Assembly: GCA_021785035.1 (NCBI GenBank)
Contig: JAJYGP010000004.1
Location: 1-55,930 of the forward strand
Reading direction: 5' to 3'
Source: Pseudomonadota bacterium
GTDB lineage: Bacteria; Pseudomonadota; Gammaproteobacteria; Acidiferrobacterales; Acidiferrobacteraceae
Length of the DNA stretch: 55,930 nucleotides
The notes below the pieces were generated by a model that was given only the letters and a program-made list of their open reading frames with translations, ran no database searches and was not told the DNA's origin. Of the stretch, positions 18,529 through 27,026 are shown piece by piece. The position numbers and the translations under genes are program-made. Every line of letters begins with the position of its first letter. Position 1 is the stretch's first letter.

Positions 18529-18554
18529 CCATGGGGCGCCCCTGAACCCCATGG
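18529..18554 (+). terminator. Terminator of rpmB-rpmG
   Basis: CCATGGGG (18529-18536) pairs with CCCCATGG (18547-18554) around a 10-base loop, followed by ATGTTGTTC. It lies 7 bp after the rpmG stop. Confidence 0.65.
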
Positions 18555-18716
18555 ATGTTGTTCCCCACCCCTCAAGGTTTCTTTCAGGCCTCGCCGCGCG
18601 TTTGTGAGCCCAGGCGACCTGTGGTCTTGTCGCTGTGCCTGTCGCTCGGTATATTAGTCCCAATCCTCGGTTGAGGCCCATTGCTGTCGATGGCAGGCTA
18701 TCCTGCCAGGGTTGCC

Positions 18717-19343
18717 ATGTACCCTCTTAGCCAACAAGTTTTGCGTACGGATGTTGCCGGTATGCCGCTTGAGTGGATCGATTTCCGCGAAGCGGTCCGT
18801 ATTTGTCATCTAGGCCAGGTCGCTTATACCTGCGGCGTTCTTTTGTACCGAGTTCATGGTGGCTATAACGCCGTCACGGGGCGGCGCAGCGTCATTGACG
18901 TGAATTCCATCCTGGCGACTTACGGGGAGAACGGACAGCTGTTGCGGCAACGTGATGAGTACGTGCCGCCGCTTAGTAACCCCGCCTTGTTTGCGCGTGA
19001 CGCTCGGCTATGCCTTTACTGCGGCGAACGATTTTCAGTGCGCGATTTGTCTCGCGACCATGTGACCCCCCTTAGCCGCGGCGGCGGGGATGTGTGGCGC
19101 AATGTCGTGACCGCCTGTAAGCGCTGCAACAACCACAAGGCGGGCCGCACGCCAGAAGAGGCGGGGATGGCGCTCTTGGCCGTGCCCTTCGTGCCCACTC
19201 ACGCCGAATATATCTTTTTGCAGGGGCGTCGGGTTCTTGCCGACCAAATGGCGTTTCTGCGCGCCCATTTTCCGCGTACCAGCCCGCTGCACAAGCGCTT
19301 GGATCGCGTGGTCCATCTTTCTTCGCAGGATTGGGCGGGCTAG
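18717..19343 (+). CDS. HNH endonuclease
   Basis: The 208-residue protein contains a zinc-supported HNH nuclease domain: CLYCGERF, RDHVTPLSRGG and CKRCNNHKAGRTPEEA (about residues 100-150). The first half matches a common proteobacterial HNH family (VLRTDVAGMPLEWIDFREAV). These are often stand-alone chromosomal genes of unknown role, possibly DNA repair or defence. ATG at 18717 has CAGGG just upstream; ATG at 18690 is a possible longer start. The gene ends in a bidirectional terminator shared with the desaturase gene. Confidence 0.88.
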   Translation: MYPLSQQVLRTDVAGMPLEWIDFREAVRICHLGQVAYTCGVLLYRVHGGYNAVTGRRSVIDVNSILATYGENGQLLRQRDEYVPPLSNPALFARDARLCLYCGERFSVRDLSRDHVTPLSRGGGDVWRNVVTACKRCNNHKAGRTPEEAGMALLAVPFVPTHAEYIFLQGRRVLADQMAFLRAHFPRTSPLHKRLDRVVHLSSQDWAG

Positions 19344-19380
19344 AGAGTCCGGGGTCGGCGCAAGGGAACCACCCAAAGGA

Positions 19381-19413
19381 AAGCCCAGGGGCCTTAAGGC
19401 CCCTGGGCTTTTT
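19381..19413. terminator. Bidirectional intrinsic terminator
   Basis: A 30-bp perfect palindrome (19381-19410; arms AAGCCCAGGGGCC, centre TTAA) is followed by TTT on the plus strand. It lies between the convergent HNH and desaturase genes and can stop both. Confidence 0.85.
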
Positions 19414-19437
19414 ACTGAAGGGCAGTTACGACTGAGC

Positions 19438-20628
19438 TCAGATCTTCACCGAGTTGGCCGTATAGGTGCGGATATTGGCCGAAAACTCCCGGAGGGCTTG
19501 AATCCCTGTGGCTTCCGCCTGATGGCACCACTCCTGAAGGGCTACGAGTAGCTGCTCCTGGGTTACGGCCGACCGACGCCAGACGTCCTGGAGACGTTCT
19601 TTCATCAGATAGACCGTATGCAAGGTCGTGTTATTGGCCAGTATTTCTTGGAGGTGTTGGTGATCAGCCTCTCCGATGAGCGTCTTTTCCCGCACCATGA
19701 GTCGCTTCGCCCGCTTCAAGAGAAGCGCAGCCTGACTGTCGGCAACCGCGACCTTACGGACCTCTTCGGCATGGACGCGGTGCAAGACTTCACGCGCAAA
19801 CCGGGCCATGATCTGAAAGCGATGGTGTACCACGGCTTTGACCGTCTCGAGATCGCAGGTGTCTTTGGCGGCGGTGTAGGCCGGGATCGGGGCCACCTTT
19901 TTGACGCTCGCAAGACCAAAGGTCTCGAGCATCCGGATGTAGGTCCAACCGATGTCTAGCTCCCATGGCTTACAGGAGAATTTGGCCGAGCTGGCATAGG
20001 TGTGGTGATTGTTATGCAGTTCTTCGCCGCCGATCAGGATCCCGATGGGAAGGATGTTGGTGGCGGCGTCCGGGCATTCGAAGTTCCGGTAGCCAAAGTA
20101 ATGGCCGACCCCGTTGATGATCCCCGCAGCGAAAAACGGAATCCAGATCATCTGGATCGCCCATATGCTCAGACCCAGCGCACCAAAGCACAGGAGGTCG
20201 ATCACCAACATGATCCCGACCCCGGTCGCGCTATAGCGCGTATAGAGGTGGCGTTCGATCCAGTCGTCTGGCGTGTTATGCCCGAATTTAGACAGTGTCT
20301 CGGCGTTTTTGCTTTCCTTGCGGTAGAGTTCCGCCCCTTCCCATAGGACCTTCTTCAGGCCCAGCACTTGTGGGCTATGGGGGTCTTCTTCGGTCTCGCA
20401 GCGCGCATGGTGCTTGCGGTGGATGGCGACCCATTCCTTCGTCACCATGCCCGTGGTGAGCCAGAGCCAGAAGCGAAAAAAGTGGGCGACCGCCGGATGC
20501 AGGTCTAGGCCCCTATGGGTCTGGTGGCGATGCAGGTATATGGTCACCGAGACAATGGTGATGTGGGTGAAGGCGAGCGCTACCAGAACATAGCCCCACC
20601 AAGGCATAACAACGAGACCTTGCAACAT
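19438..20628 (-). CDS. Acyl-CoA (delta-9 type) fatty acid desaturase
   Basis: The 396-residue integral membrane protein has the three histidine boxes of membrane-bound desaturases: HRHQTH (33-38), HRKHH (70-74) and HNNHH (near 195). These hold the di-iron centre that puts a double bond into acyl chains, controlling membrane fluidity. Hydrophobic pairs flank the boxes. A C-terminal extension of about 150 residues, helical and charged, is longer than minimal members. ATG at 20628 follows GAGGGA; an in-frame ATG 10 codons earlier lacks a site. Confidence 0.93.
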   Translation of the reverse strand: MLQGLVVMPWWGYVLVALAFTHITIVSVTIYLHRHQTHRGLDLHPAVAHFFRFWLWLTTGMVTKEWVAIHRKHHARCETEEDPHSPQVLGLKKVLWEGAELYRKESKNAETLSKFGHNTPDDWIERHLYTRYSATGVGIMLVIDLLCFGALGLSIWAIQMIWIPFFAAGIINGVGHYFGYRNFECPDAATNILPIGILIGGEELHNNHHTYASSAKFSCKPWELDIGWTYIRMLETFGLASVKKVAPIPAYTAAKDTCDLETVKAVVHHRFQIMARFAREVLHRVHAEEVRKVAVADSQAALLLKRAKRLMVREKTLIGEADHQHLQEILANNTTLHTVYLMKERLQDVWRRSAVTQEQLLVALQEWCHQAEATGIQALREFSANIRTYTANSVKI

Positions 20629-20704
20629 GATCTTTCCCTCTACTGAAAACGCGCCCATTGTAGGATAACGCGATACCTGAATGAAGCTCCGCAGAGGTCT
20701 TTGC

Positions 20705-20908
20705 TCATTTATCGCCCAGACCCTTTGGGTAGTCTCGCGCCCACTCCACCATCTGTTTGCCCCAGGTATGGGCTGATGCGGGATCGAGTTCGAGAGTAAA
20801 GTACTTCACACCGTCACGGATAATAACGCGTAACAGACGAACGCCGCTATCGTGAAATATCTGCCGAAGCTCTATCACCTGGCCAAACGGGGCGGTAATC
20901 TGTTCCAT
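20705..20908 (-). CDS. Small conserved-looking protein, unknown function
   Basis: The 67-residue product (MEQITAPFGQVIELRQIFHD, then LRVIIRDGVKYFTLELD) alternates hydrophobic and charged residues like a small mixed alpha/beta fold. It ends in an amphipathic helix with two Trp. There is no signal peptide or membrane helix. A ribosome-binding site (AGGGGGA) and a TATAAT box lie directly upstream, which strongly supports expression. I do not recognise its family with certainty. The NUDIX gene starts divergently 33 bp away. Confidence 0.75.
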   Translation of the reverse strand: MEQITAPFGQVIELRQIFHDSGVRLLRVIIRDGVKYFTLELDPASAHTWGKQMVEWARDYPKGLGDK

Positions 20909-20916
20909 GTCCCCCT

Positions 20917-20922
20917 ATTATA
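20917..20922 (-). promoter_or_regulatory. -10 box of the 67-residue protein gene
   Basis: TATAAT on the minus strand, 8 bp before the start codon with AGGGGGA in between. The transcript leader would be nearly absent if this box is used. It sits inside the 33-bp divergent gap. Confidence 0.5.
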
Positions 20923-20941
20923 GCACGACATGAGGAATACT

Positions 20942-21400
20942 ATGGTGGCCCCGCAGACACCCCGTGTTACCGTCGATATTGTGATCCGCCTGAAAGATGA
21001 ACCCGAGAGTCTCATTCTTGTGGAGCGTCGTTACCCCCCTCACGGCTTTGCCTTGCCGGGCGGATTTGTGGATGTCGGTGAGTGGGTAGAGGACGCGGCG
21101 CGCCGCGAGGCCTACGAGGAGACCGGCCTTCACGTCGCCTTAGAGACCCTTCTGGGCTGTTATTCCGACCCTCAAAGGGATGTGCGCGGTCACACGGTTT
21201 CGCTCGTCTATGTGGGCATGGCCGAAGGCCATCCGCGGGCCGGGAGCGATGCTGCCGCGTGCCACGTGGTGTCGGCACTTGTGGGCGATCTGCCCTTGGC
21301 CTTTGACCACGCGCATATCTTAGAGGACTACCGGGCTTTCTTGCGGACTGGCGCTCTACCCCGGCCGCGGCCGGGGAACGTCACGGCCGCGATTCCGTAA
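20942..21400 (+). CDS. NUDIX hydrolase
   Basis: The 152-residue protein has the complete NUDIX box (GGFVDVGEWVEDAARREA then YEETGL, about residues 45-67) that binds Mg2+ and hydrolyses nucleoside-diphosphate-linked substrates. The region CYSDPQRDVRGHTVSLVYVG resembles ADP-ribose pyrophosphatase-like members. ATG at 20942 follows GAGG with normal spacing; ATG at 20930 is the alternative. Its last 73 bp overlap the convergent beta-propeller gene. Confidence 0.92.
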   Translation: MVAPQTPRVTVDIVIRLKDEPESLILVERRYPPHGFALPGGFVDVGEWVEDAARREAYEETGLHVALETLLGCYSDPQRDVRGHTVSLVYVGMAEGHPRAGSDAAACHVVSALVGDLPLAFDHAHILEDYRAFLRTGALPRPRPGNVTAAIP

Positions 21401-22446
21401 GGGTCCGCATAGGATGCCTCTTTTGTGGTCCCGATTGCGACCAAGCGGCCCGTATCGCGGTTCAGGCGATAGCGGCTGATCGTGCTATTACCGAAGTTTA
21501 CGGCATAGACAAAGCGGGCGGCGGCATCGAGCGTAAGTGAAAAAGGATAGCCCCCTGTGGCTACACGGCCGACGTGAGTCAGCTCCCCGGTCGCCTGATT
21601 GATGTGGAATATTGAGATGTCGTTGGCGCTGGTATTGGCCACGAAAAGGTAGCGACCGCTGGGATCGATCACCAGCGAATCGGGATGGTGATCAAAGGGT
21701 TCCGCCACGCGGTCGCGCACGCTCAGCCGACCCTGCGGCCCGATCGCAAGCACCAGGAGGACGTTGGCGCGAAAGTCGGCCACGTAAAGAAATCGTCCGC
21801 TCGGCCCGACGGACATACCATAGGGCCCGTCCCCGAGTGGCTCGTGGAAGACCCCTAGCCGGCGCACGTGTCCGTGGCCTGGGAGACGCTCGTACATGCC
21901 GATCGTGTCATTACCGAAATTCGCAATGTAGACGTACCGGCCGTGCGGCGTTAGCACCACGGCATAAGGGCTGGCGCCGTGGGATTCGCGGATCTGCCCA
22001 TCTTTGGTCACGGTCCCTGTGTGGGTATGGAGGCGGTAGATGGTCACCGTGCTGTCGCCGCTATTGGCGACGTAGAGGAAGTGCCCCTGGGGGCTGGTCG
22101 TGAGGCTGAACGGATTGGCGGTCGGCCTCTCGACCTGCACCGCGGTTCGGATGAGCCGGCCGCTCGCCTTGTTAATGCGGTAGACGCTGATAGCGTGAGC
22201 GAGGCTATCTGCAGTGACGACAAAGCCCTCTTTGTCTATCGCAATCGACTCGGGGCCGGTTGGGGTGGCGTTCGAGCCGTTCGGAATCAAAAGACCGTCA
22301 GAGCGCTCGATGAAGGCCGCGATCGTACTGTTGTTGTAGTTGGCGACATAAACGAAGGTCTTTGCCGAGATGGCCCCGCATGCCCAGATTAGGCTCGCGG
22401 CCAGCAGCCGCCGCCCTCGCCTTACCGTCGCGGATGCCTTAGACAC
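21328..22446 (-). CDS. Lactonase-type seven-bladed beta-propeller protein
   Basis: The 372-residue protein has an N-terminal signal (RRLLAASLIWACGAISA) and about seven repeats of the YVANxxxxTI type (FVYVANYNNSTIAAF, FLYVANSGDSTVTIY, YVYIANFGNDTIGMY, YLFVANTSANDISIF). This is the lactonase/YncE-like propeller fold. Some members are 6-phosphogluconolactonases; secreted ones are often of unknown substrate. GTG start overlaps the anti-sigma stop by 8 bp, so it belongs to the sigma factor operon and may be its output or sensor. The 3' end overlaps the NUDIX gene. Confidence 0.88.
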   Translation of the reverse strand: MSKASATVRRGRRLLAASLIWACGAISAKTFVYVANYNNSTIAAFIERSDGLLIPNGSNATPTGPESIAIDKEGFVVTADSLAHAISVYRINKASGRLIRTAVQVERPTANPFSLTTSPQGHFLYVANSGDSTVTIYRLHTHTGTVTKDGQIRESHGASPYAVVLTPHGRYVYIANFGNDTIGMYERLPGHGHVRRLGVFHEPLGDGPYGMSVGPSGRFLYVADFRANVLLVLAIGPQGRLSVRDRVAEPFDHHPDSLVIDPSGRYLFVANTSANDISIFHINQATGELTHVGRVATGGYPFSLTLDAAARFVYAVNFGNSTISRYRLNRDTGRLVAIGTTKEASYADPYGIAAVTFPGRGRGRAPVRKKAR

Positions 22447-23170
22447 GAATGTAAGTCCACCCGCGGTGTTGCAGGCGCACGATCTCAGCGATTGCCGACG
22501 GCACGATGACCGCCTGTGGCAGAAGGTGTGGGTCGATACCTTTGCGCCGCTCGAGACGATTGATCGTGTCTTGGCAGGCAGCGAAAATCAGGTTCGGGTA
22601 GCGCCTCTGAAGCGTTGCGATTTGCGCGGCAAACGGCGTCATGTGTTCGCGAAGCAAGGCAAGCCCCGGGCCGTCCGCCAAAATCTCGACCTTGGCCGTC
22701 TTGTGGTCCGCCCGGTAGCGGGCAAGCAGATGGCGGGCCTCTTCCAGGACTTGGTGCATATGGGCGCGATCACCATTGTCCAGGTGGAAAAGGACCTTGG
22801 TCATCGGGGGCTGCGAAACCGCAGCCGCGGTCGTGCGCGCTTGCTTCGGTATCCCTAAGGGCCCCGATAGTGCTCGCAACGACCACCCCAGCGTAAGCCC
22901 GAGGGCCAGCAAGGCGGGGGCCACGAGCGGCCCTAGGTAGCGGCGCAGACCCTCATAGCGGGCGCGTCGCCGCCGCGGCGGCGGGGGCGGGGTATCGTAG
23001 GCCATGCGCACGAGGTCCGAGACCTTGCGCAGCTCGCAGACTTGGCGATTGAGTTCACTGTCGGCGTTGATAAGCGGGTAGGCACGACCCTTCTCGTCGG
23101 CATCGATCTGATTGTCGACAAAGGCGTTCAGGAACTCGTCAGAGAACCGTGGGTCGCCCTGTTCTTTCAT
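22439..23170 (-). CDS. Membrane anti-sigma factor with outer DsrE-like domain
   Basis: The 243-residue protein has three parts. Residues 1-60 resemble a cytoplasmic anti-sigma domain (DEFLNAFVDNQIDADEKGR, SELNRQVCELRKVSDLVRM) without the zinc HxxxCxxC motif. A Pro/Arg-rich linker leads to one membrane helix (about 79-100). The C-terminal part (about 124-243: TKVLFHLDNGD, LADGPGLALL, FAACQDTINRL) resembles the DsrE/DsrF sulfur-carrier fold and keeps a Cys near 199. It should face the periplasm. It overlaps the sigma gene as ATGA. I infer that it holds the ECF sigma factor at the membrane until a periplasmic signal acts on the DsrE-like domain. Confidence 0.8.
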   Translation of the reverse strand: MKEQGDPRFSDEFLNAFVDNQIDADEKGRAYPLINADSELNRQVCELRKVSDLVRMAYDTPPPPPRRRRARYEGLRRYLGPLVAPALLALGLTLGWSLRALSGPLGIPKQARTTAAAVSQPPMTKVLFHLDNGDRAHMHQVLEEARHLLARYRADHKTAKVEILADGPGLALLREHMTPFAAQIATLQRRYPNLIFAACQDTINRLERRKGIDPHLLPQAVIVPSAIAEIVRLQHRGWTYIRV

Positions 23171-23715
23171 TTCACCCTCCGTATTTTTGGGCTGTGTTGC
23201 GCCGCCTGAAGTTCCGGTAACAGCAAGGTCTTTAGGGCTGCGCGCGCCCGGCACAGGCGGCTCATCACGGTACCGCTTGGTATCCCGAGTATAGATGATA
23301 CCTCAATATAAGAGAATCCTTCTAGATCAACAAGGGTCACGACCTGTCGTTGTCCTTCGGGCAAGCTCTCGATCGCCTTGCGTACCCGGCCCACAAGCTC
23401 GGAGCGGATCTGTTCGGTCTCAAGGCACTGGTCGCCAGGGATCTCCATCTCGTCGATATCGTCGGTCTCCCGGTGGCGCCGGTAATGGTCACGAAAGCAG
23501 TTGGTGAGGATACTGAAAAGCCAGGCCTCTTGCGCCTTGGGGTCGCGCAGTTGATCGTACTTTTGCCACGCCTTGGTCAGGGTTTCTTGGACCAAGTCGT
23601 CGGCCAAGGCGGCGTCATGAGTCCAGGAATAGGCGAGCCGGTAGAGTCGCGGCCGACTGGTTTCTAACACCTGCTTGAATTCTCGTGATCGGCAAAAAAT
23701 ATCGCTTATACGCAT
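23167..23715 (-). CDS. ECF RNA polymerase sigma factor
   Basis: The 182-residue protein has sigma region 2 (LADDLVQETLTKAWQKYDQL, then AWLFSILTNCFRDHYRR) and region 4 (ESLPEGQRQVVTLVDLEGFS, IEVSSILGIPSGTVMSRL), with no region 3, so it is an ECF-type factor. It heads an operon with its anti-sigma factor and a beta-propeller protein. ATG at 23715 follows AGAGG with 7-bp spacing; the ATG five codons upstream is less likely. A probable autoregulated promoter lies just upstream. Confidence 0.94.
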   Translation of the reverse strand: MRISDIFCRSREFKQVLETSRPRLYRLAYSWTHDAALADDLVQETLTKAWQKYDQLRDPKAQEAWLFSILTNCFRDHYRRHRETDDIDEMEIPGDQCLETEQIRSELVGRVRKAIESLPEGQRQVVTLVDLEGFSYIEVSSILGIPSGTVMSRLCRARAALKTLLLPELQAAQHSPKIRRVK

Positions 23716-23737
23716 CGCATAACCTCTCAACGGGAAA

Positions 23738-23763
23738 GACGCCGTCCGGTTGGCGTTTATTCC
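23738..23763 (-). promoter_or_regulatory. Probable ECF-type promoter of the sigma operon
   Basis: On the minus strand GGAAT (23759-23763), 17 bp, CGTC (23738-23741) fits the GGAA...CGTC pattern of ECF promoters. Transcription would start about 15 bp before the sigma start codon. This suggests that the factor activates its own operon. Confidence 0.6.
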
Positions 23764-23807
23764 GACATAAACTCAGTCTATATCGCGGGACAAGGAAGGG
23801 GAAGGTG

Positions 23808-24578
23808 TCAGGGTTGCCCGATCATGCGTGTGAGCGTGATAGTGAGGGTGCGGCTGCCGCTTGTTTTGCGGAGCTTGACCGCGAGATCGTGGAGGCGCGG
23901 GGCTACCCAGATCGTGAACCGTGTCACATGGCGTAAGCAGCGGGACACCTGTGGACTAGGACGCGCACGGCAGGCGTTTCGGGCCCTGAGTTCAGCCGGG
24001 TTTAAACGCAGAATCTCGATTGTGCCGAAAACCCCCGCGGGGGTGCGAATACGCTCGCGTCCGCGGTAAACAAAGCGATAGGGGGTAAGTGTGGCGCCAT
24101 TGGTGATTGCGATGTCACGTACGCCCTTCGTGAGGGGGTGGAGCATGAAGGCATAGAACACGCTCTCCTCATCTTGCGCGCCCGCGGGGATGGAAACTTG
24201 TTGCCCTGTGCCGAATATCAGACGCTGCCTCTGCCACGAGAAAATGGCATGCCGGCGGTAGGCCTTTGAGTCGCCGCGCCGGGTCGCGACATAGGAAAGC
24301 GGCTGAACGGCCCCTGAGGCGATGCGGAATGTCCCGTTGTCGGCCAGAACGACATGAGTCAAAAGGCGCGCGAGACCAACGGCATGTGCCACCATTGTCT
24401 CCTGGTACAGGCCGTGGGGTCCACGCGTCAGGGTTTTTGTGATTTGGCCTATGGTCCAGTCGTCGAAGGCAAAGGCGTAACGCAGGGCAAGGTGCGCGGG
24501 CAAGGGCAAAGCCTTAGCCGCGTACCCAGAAAGCGGGGTCATGATGAGTATCCAGAACAAAATGGAAAGGTGTTTCAC
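23808..24578 (-). CDS. DUF3108 family periplasmic protein
   Basis: The 256-residue protein has a signal peptide (MKHLSILFWILIMTPLSGYA) and the DUF3108 pattern: LRYAFAFDDWTIGQITKTL, a middle ESVFYAFMLHPL, and YRGRERIRTPAGVFGTIEIL. Members are exported proteins of unknown function often found next to purN/purM in proteobacteria, as here. It starts 9 bp after the purN stop, so it is probably the last gene of the purM-purN operon. Confidence 0.85.
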   Translation of the reverse strand: MKHLSILFWILIMTPLSGYAAKALPLPAHLALRYAFAFDDWTIGQITKTLTRGPHGLYQETMVAHAVGLARLLTHVVLADNGTFRIASGAVQPLSYVATRRGDSKAYRRHAIFSWQRQRLIFGTGQQVSIPAGAQDEESVFYAFMLHPLTKGVRDIAITNGATLTPYRFVYRGRERIRTPAGVFGTIEILRLNPAELRARNACRARPSPQVSRCLRHVTRFTIWVAPRLHDLAVKLRKTSGSRTLTITLTRMIGQP

Positions 24579-24587
24579 ATCGTGACT

Positions 24588-25184
24588 TTAAGGTGGAGGG
24601 AGGGCAATCTGTCCGCGGGCAAAGCGCCCGAGAACCCGCGGGTAGAGGGCATGTTCTAGGACCAGGACTCGCGCGGCGAGCTGTTCCGGGGTCTCGTTTG
24701 CGTGGACCCTTAAGCGCGCCTGCTCAATGATCGGCCCGCCGTCGAGGGCATCGGTGACAAAATGCACGGTCGCCCCATGTTCGGTCGCCCCCGCTTGCAG
24801 GGCACGGGCATGGGTATTGAGTCCAGGAAACGCCGGGAGCAGCGATGGGTGGATATTGATGAGGCGCCCGGCATAGCGACGGACAAAGGTGGTTCCAAGG
24901 ACCCGAAGAAAGCCGGCGAGAGCGATGATGTCGGGGTCGTAATGATCGAGAGCCGTGGCGAGCGCCTCATCAAAAAGCGTGCGCGTGGCGTAGTTTCGGT
25001 GATCGACGACCGTCTGCGGAAGCGCTTGGGAGCGGGCATAGAGCAGTCCCGGGGCGTAGGCTTGGTTACTGACGACACCGACGATCTCGTACCCCTGGTC
25101 ATCGGCTGCGGTATGAAGCGCTGTGAGATTGCTGCCTCGGCCGGAAATGACCACCGCGACCCGAAGTCGCTGGCTCAGGCCCAC
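24588..25184 (-). CDS. purN: Phosphoribosylglycinamide formyltransferase
   Basis: The 198-residue enzyme transfers a formyl group from 10-formyl-THF to GAR in purine synthesis. Motifs seen are [13 protein letters not shown], the catalytic region [17 protein letters not shown] and [17 protein letters not shown] (catalytic Asp). GTG start lies inside the end of purM (10-bp overlap), which indicates coupling. Confidence 0.96.
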   Translation of the reverse strand: MGLSQRLRVAVVISGRGSNLTALHTAADDQGYEIVGVVSNQAYAPGLLYARSQALPQTVVDHRNYATRTLFDEALATALDHYDPDIIALAGFLRVLGTTFVRRYAGRLINIHPSLLPAFPGLNTHARALQAGATEHGATVHFVTDALDGGPIIEQARLRVHANETPEQLAARVLVLEHALYPRVLGRFARGQIALPPP

Positions 25185-26212
25185 ACAAACTCACCTGGTC
25201 CGGCCTCGATAAAGCCCAGCGCGACCGGATCCTCGCCTTGCGTGCGCAAGGCCTCCATCGTGCGCGTCGCCTGGTCTGGTGCCACGATCACGACCATTCC
25301 TATGCCACAGTTAAAGGTCCGGTACATTTCCTCTTCCGGAATATTCCCCCCTTCTTGAAGCCAGCTAAAGATCGGCGACCATTCCCACGCCGACTTTTCG
25401 ACGACCGCTCGGAGCGAGGAGGGAATGACGCGTGGGACATTGCCGGGCAGCCCACCGCCGGTAATATGGGCCATGGCGTGAACATCGACCATCGCCTGCA
25501 GGGCGAGTAGGCTTTTCACGTAGATGCGTGTCGGAGTCAAAAGGGTATCGGCAAGGGTTTGCGATCCGAATGCCTGACCAAGGTCAGCCTTTTGGCGCTT
25601 TAGGACGCTGCGGATGAGCGAGTAGCCGTTCGAGTGAGGACCGGACGAACGCAGTCCAATAATATGGTCCCCGGCGGCCACGCGGGTGCCGTCAATGAGC
25701 TTTTCGCGTTCGACGACGCCCACGCAAAAACCGGCGAGATCGTAGTCCTGGTCCTGGTACATACCGGGCATTTCGGCCGTTTCTCCGCCCACGAGCGCGG
25801 CACCCGCCAATTCGCACCCGCGGCCAATGCCTGCAATAATGCGTTCGGCCTTTCGGGTATCAAGCCGTCCCGAGGCGAAGTAATCGAGGAAAAATAAGGG
25901 CTCAGCGCCTTGCACGACGATATCGTTGGCACACATAGCCACGAGATCGATGCCGATATCGTCATGGCGGTCTAGGGCGATGGCCAGCAAAAGCTTGGTT
26001 CCGACACCGTCGGTGCCCGAAACCAGGACCGGGTCGCGGTACTTGCCCGACAGCGCAAAAAGCGCGCCAAAGCCCCCGAGTCCGGCCATGACGCCGGGTC
26101 GCGTGGTCTTTGCGGCTATCGGTTTGAGGGCCTCGACCAAGGCGTCACCAGCATCGATATCGACGCCAGCATCGCGGTACGTCAGGGGTGTAGGGGGTTT
26201 GTGTGCAGTCAC
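25175..26212 (-). CDS. purM: Phosphoribosylformylglycinamidine cyclo-ligase
   Basis: The 345-residue AIR synthetase has the typical [17 protein letters not shown] start, [12 protein letters not shown], and [11 protein letters not shown]. Full length. First gene of the purM-purN operon and divergent from a phosphatidyltransferase gene. The purM / perM / hda neighbourhood is known from other gammaproteobacteria. Confidence 0.97.
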   Translation of the reverse strand: MTAHKPPTPLTYRDAGVDIDAGDALVEALKPIAAKTTRPGVMAGLGGFGALFALSGKYRDPVLVSGTDGVGTKLLLAIALDRHDDIGIDLVAMCANDIVVQGAEPLFFLDYFASGRLDTRKAERIIAGIGRGCELAGAALVGGETAEMPGMYQDQDYDLAGFCVGVVEREKLIDGTRVAAGDHIIGLRSSGPHSNGYSLIRSVLKRQKADLGQAFGSQTLADTLLTPTRIYVKSLLALQAMVDVHAMAHITGGGLPGNVPRVIPSSLRAVVEKSAWEWSPIFSWLQEGGNIPEEEMYRTFNCGIGMVVIVAPDQATRTMEALRTQGEDPVALGFIEAGPGEFVWA

Positions 26213-26459
26213 GGCTAGGCTCCCAGGATCGGGCTATGGTAGGACTGCGCGTCTGTTAAGTAAATCTTGACTTCTGTTCGGAAGAGACGGTAAACGGACA
26301 GAGCTAGGCGATCGCGCCCCTTGCGGGCCGACGTTTTGCGGTAGAGGGGGCGATCAGGGTCGCTGCCGCAACTTGCGCGACCGAGATCCCCTTGGCCCAA
26401 GTCCTCTGCCCCGTAGGGCTTGGGTTCCCGAATTGGCATGACAATAATGAGGACTGGTT
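26213..26459. other. Divergent intergenic region purM / phosphatidyltransferase
   Basis: About 250 bp between divergent genes, expected to hold both promoters. I found no convincing boxes, riboswitch or PurR-like palindrome by eye. Confidence 0.4.
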
Positions 26460-27026
26460 GTGAAGAAATGGCACCATCTTCCGAATGTGATCACGATGGC
26501 GCGTATGGCCTGTGTGCCACTTTTGATTTTGGTTCTCAGGAATGATCACTATCTCGACGCCCTATGGGTCTTTCTTCTCGCTGGGTTGTCCGACGGGCTC
26601 GATGGCTATATCGCCAAGCGCTTTCATTTCGTGAGTCCTCTCGGGGCCATTCTGGATCCCACGGCCGACAAGATTCTGTTGGTGAGCGCCTATGTCATGC
26701 TAGCGTTACAAAACCTCGTGCCTTTCTGGTTAGTTCTTGTGGTGACCTTTCGCGATCTGCTCATTGTCGGCGGCTATTTGGTTTATACGTCCTTGTACGG
26801 CCCTGTGCAGATGCGTCCGAGCATCGCAAGTAAGGTGAACACCTTCATGCAGATTCTGCTGGTGGTGTTTCTCCTTGGCGAACGCGCCTTTGGGTTCCAT
26901 GTCGCGCATGTGCAAGTCATATTGATATTCGGGGTGCTGGCCACGACCGTGGCCAGCGGCGGCCACTACGTTTGGGCGTGGGGTATAGTCAAAGACAACG
27001 AGGCCTCGCGTGCTAGGCGGGGGTGA
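26460..27026 (+). CDS. CDP-alcohol phosphatidyltransferase (PgsA-like)
   Basis: The 188-residue membrane enzyme carries the CDP-alcohol signature DGLDGYIAKRFHFVSPLG and then LDPTADK, and has about five membrane helices. It joins a CDP-diacylglycerol to an alcohol, most likely glycerol-3-phosphate. Because a separate housekeeping pgsA usually exists, the exact acceptor is not certain. GTG start at 26460 has GAGG upstream. It is followed without gap by the PerM-like gene. Confidence 0.92.
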   Translation: MKKWHHLPNVITMARMACVPLLILVLRNDHYLDALWVFLLAGLSDGLDGYIAKRFHFVSPLGAILDPTADKILLVSAYVMLALQNLVPFWLVLVVTFRDLLIVGGYLVYTSLYGPVQMRPSIASKVNTFMQILLVVFLLGERAFGFHVAHVQVILIFGVLATTVASGGHYVWAWGIVKDNEASRARRG

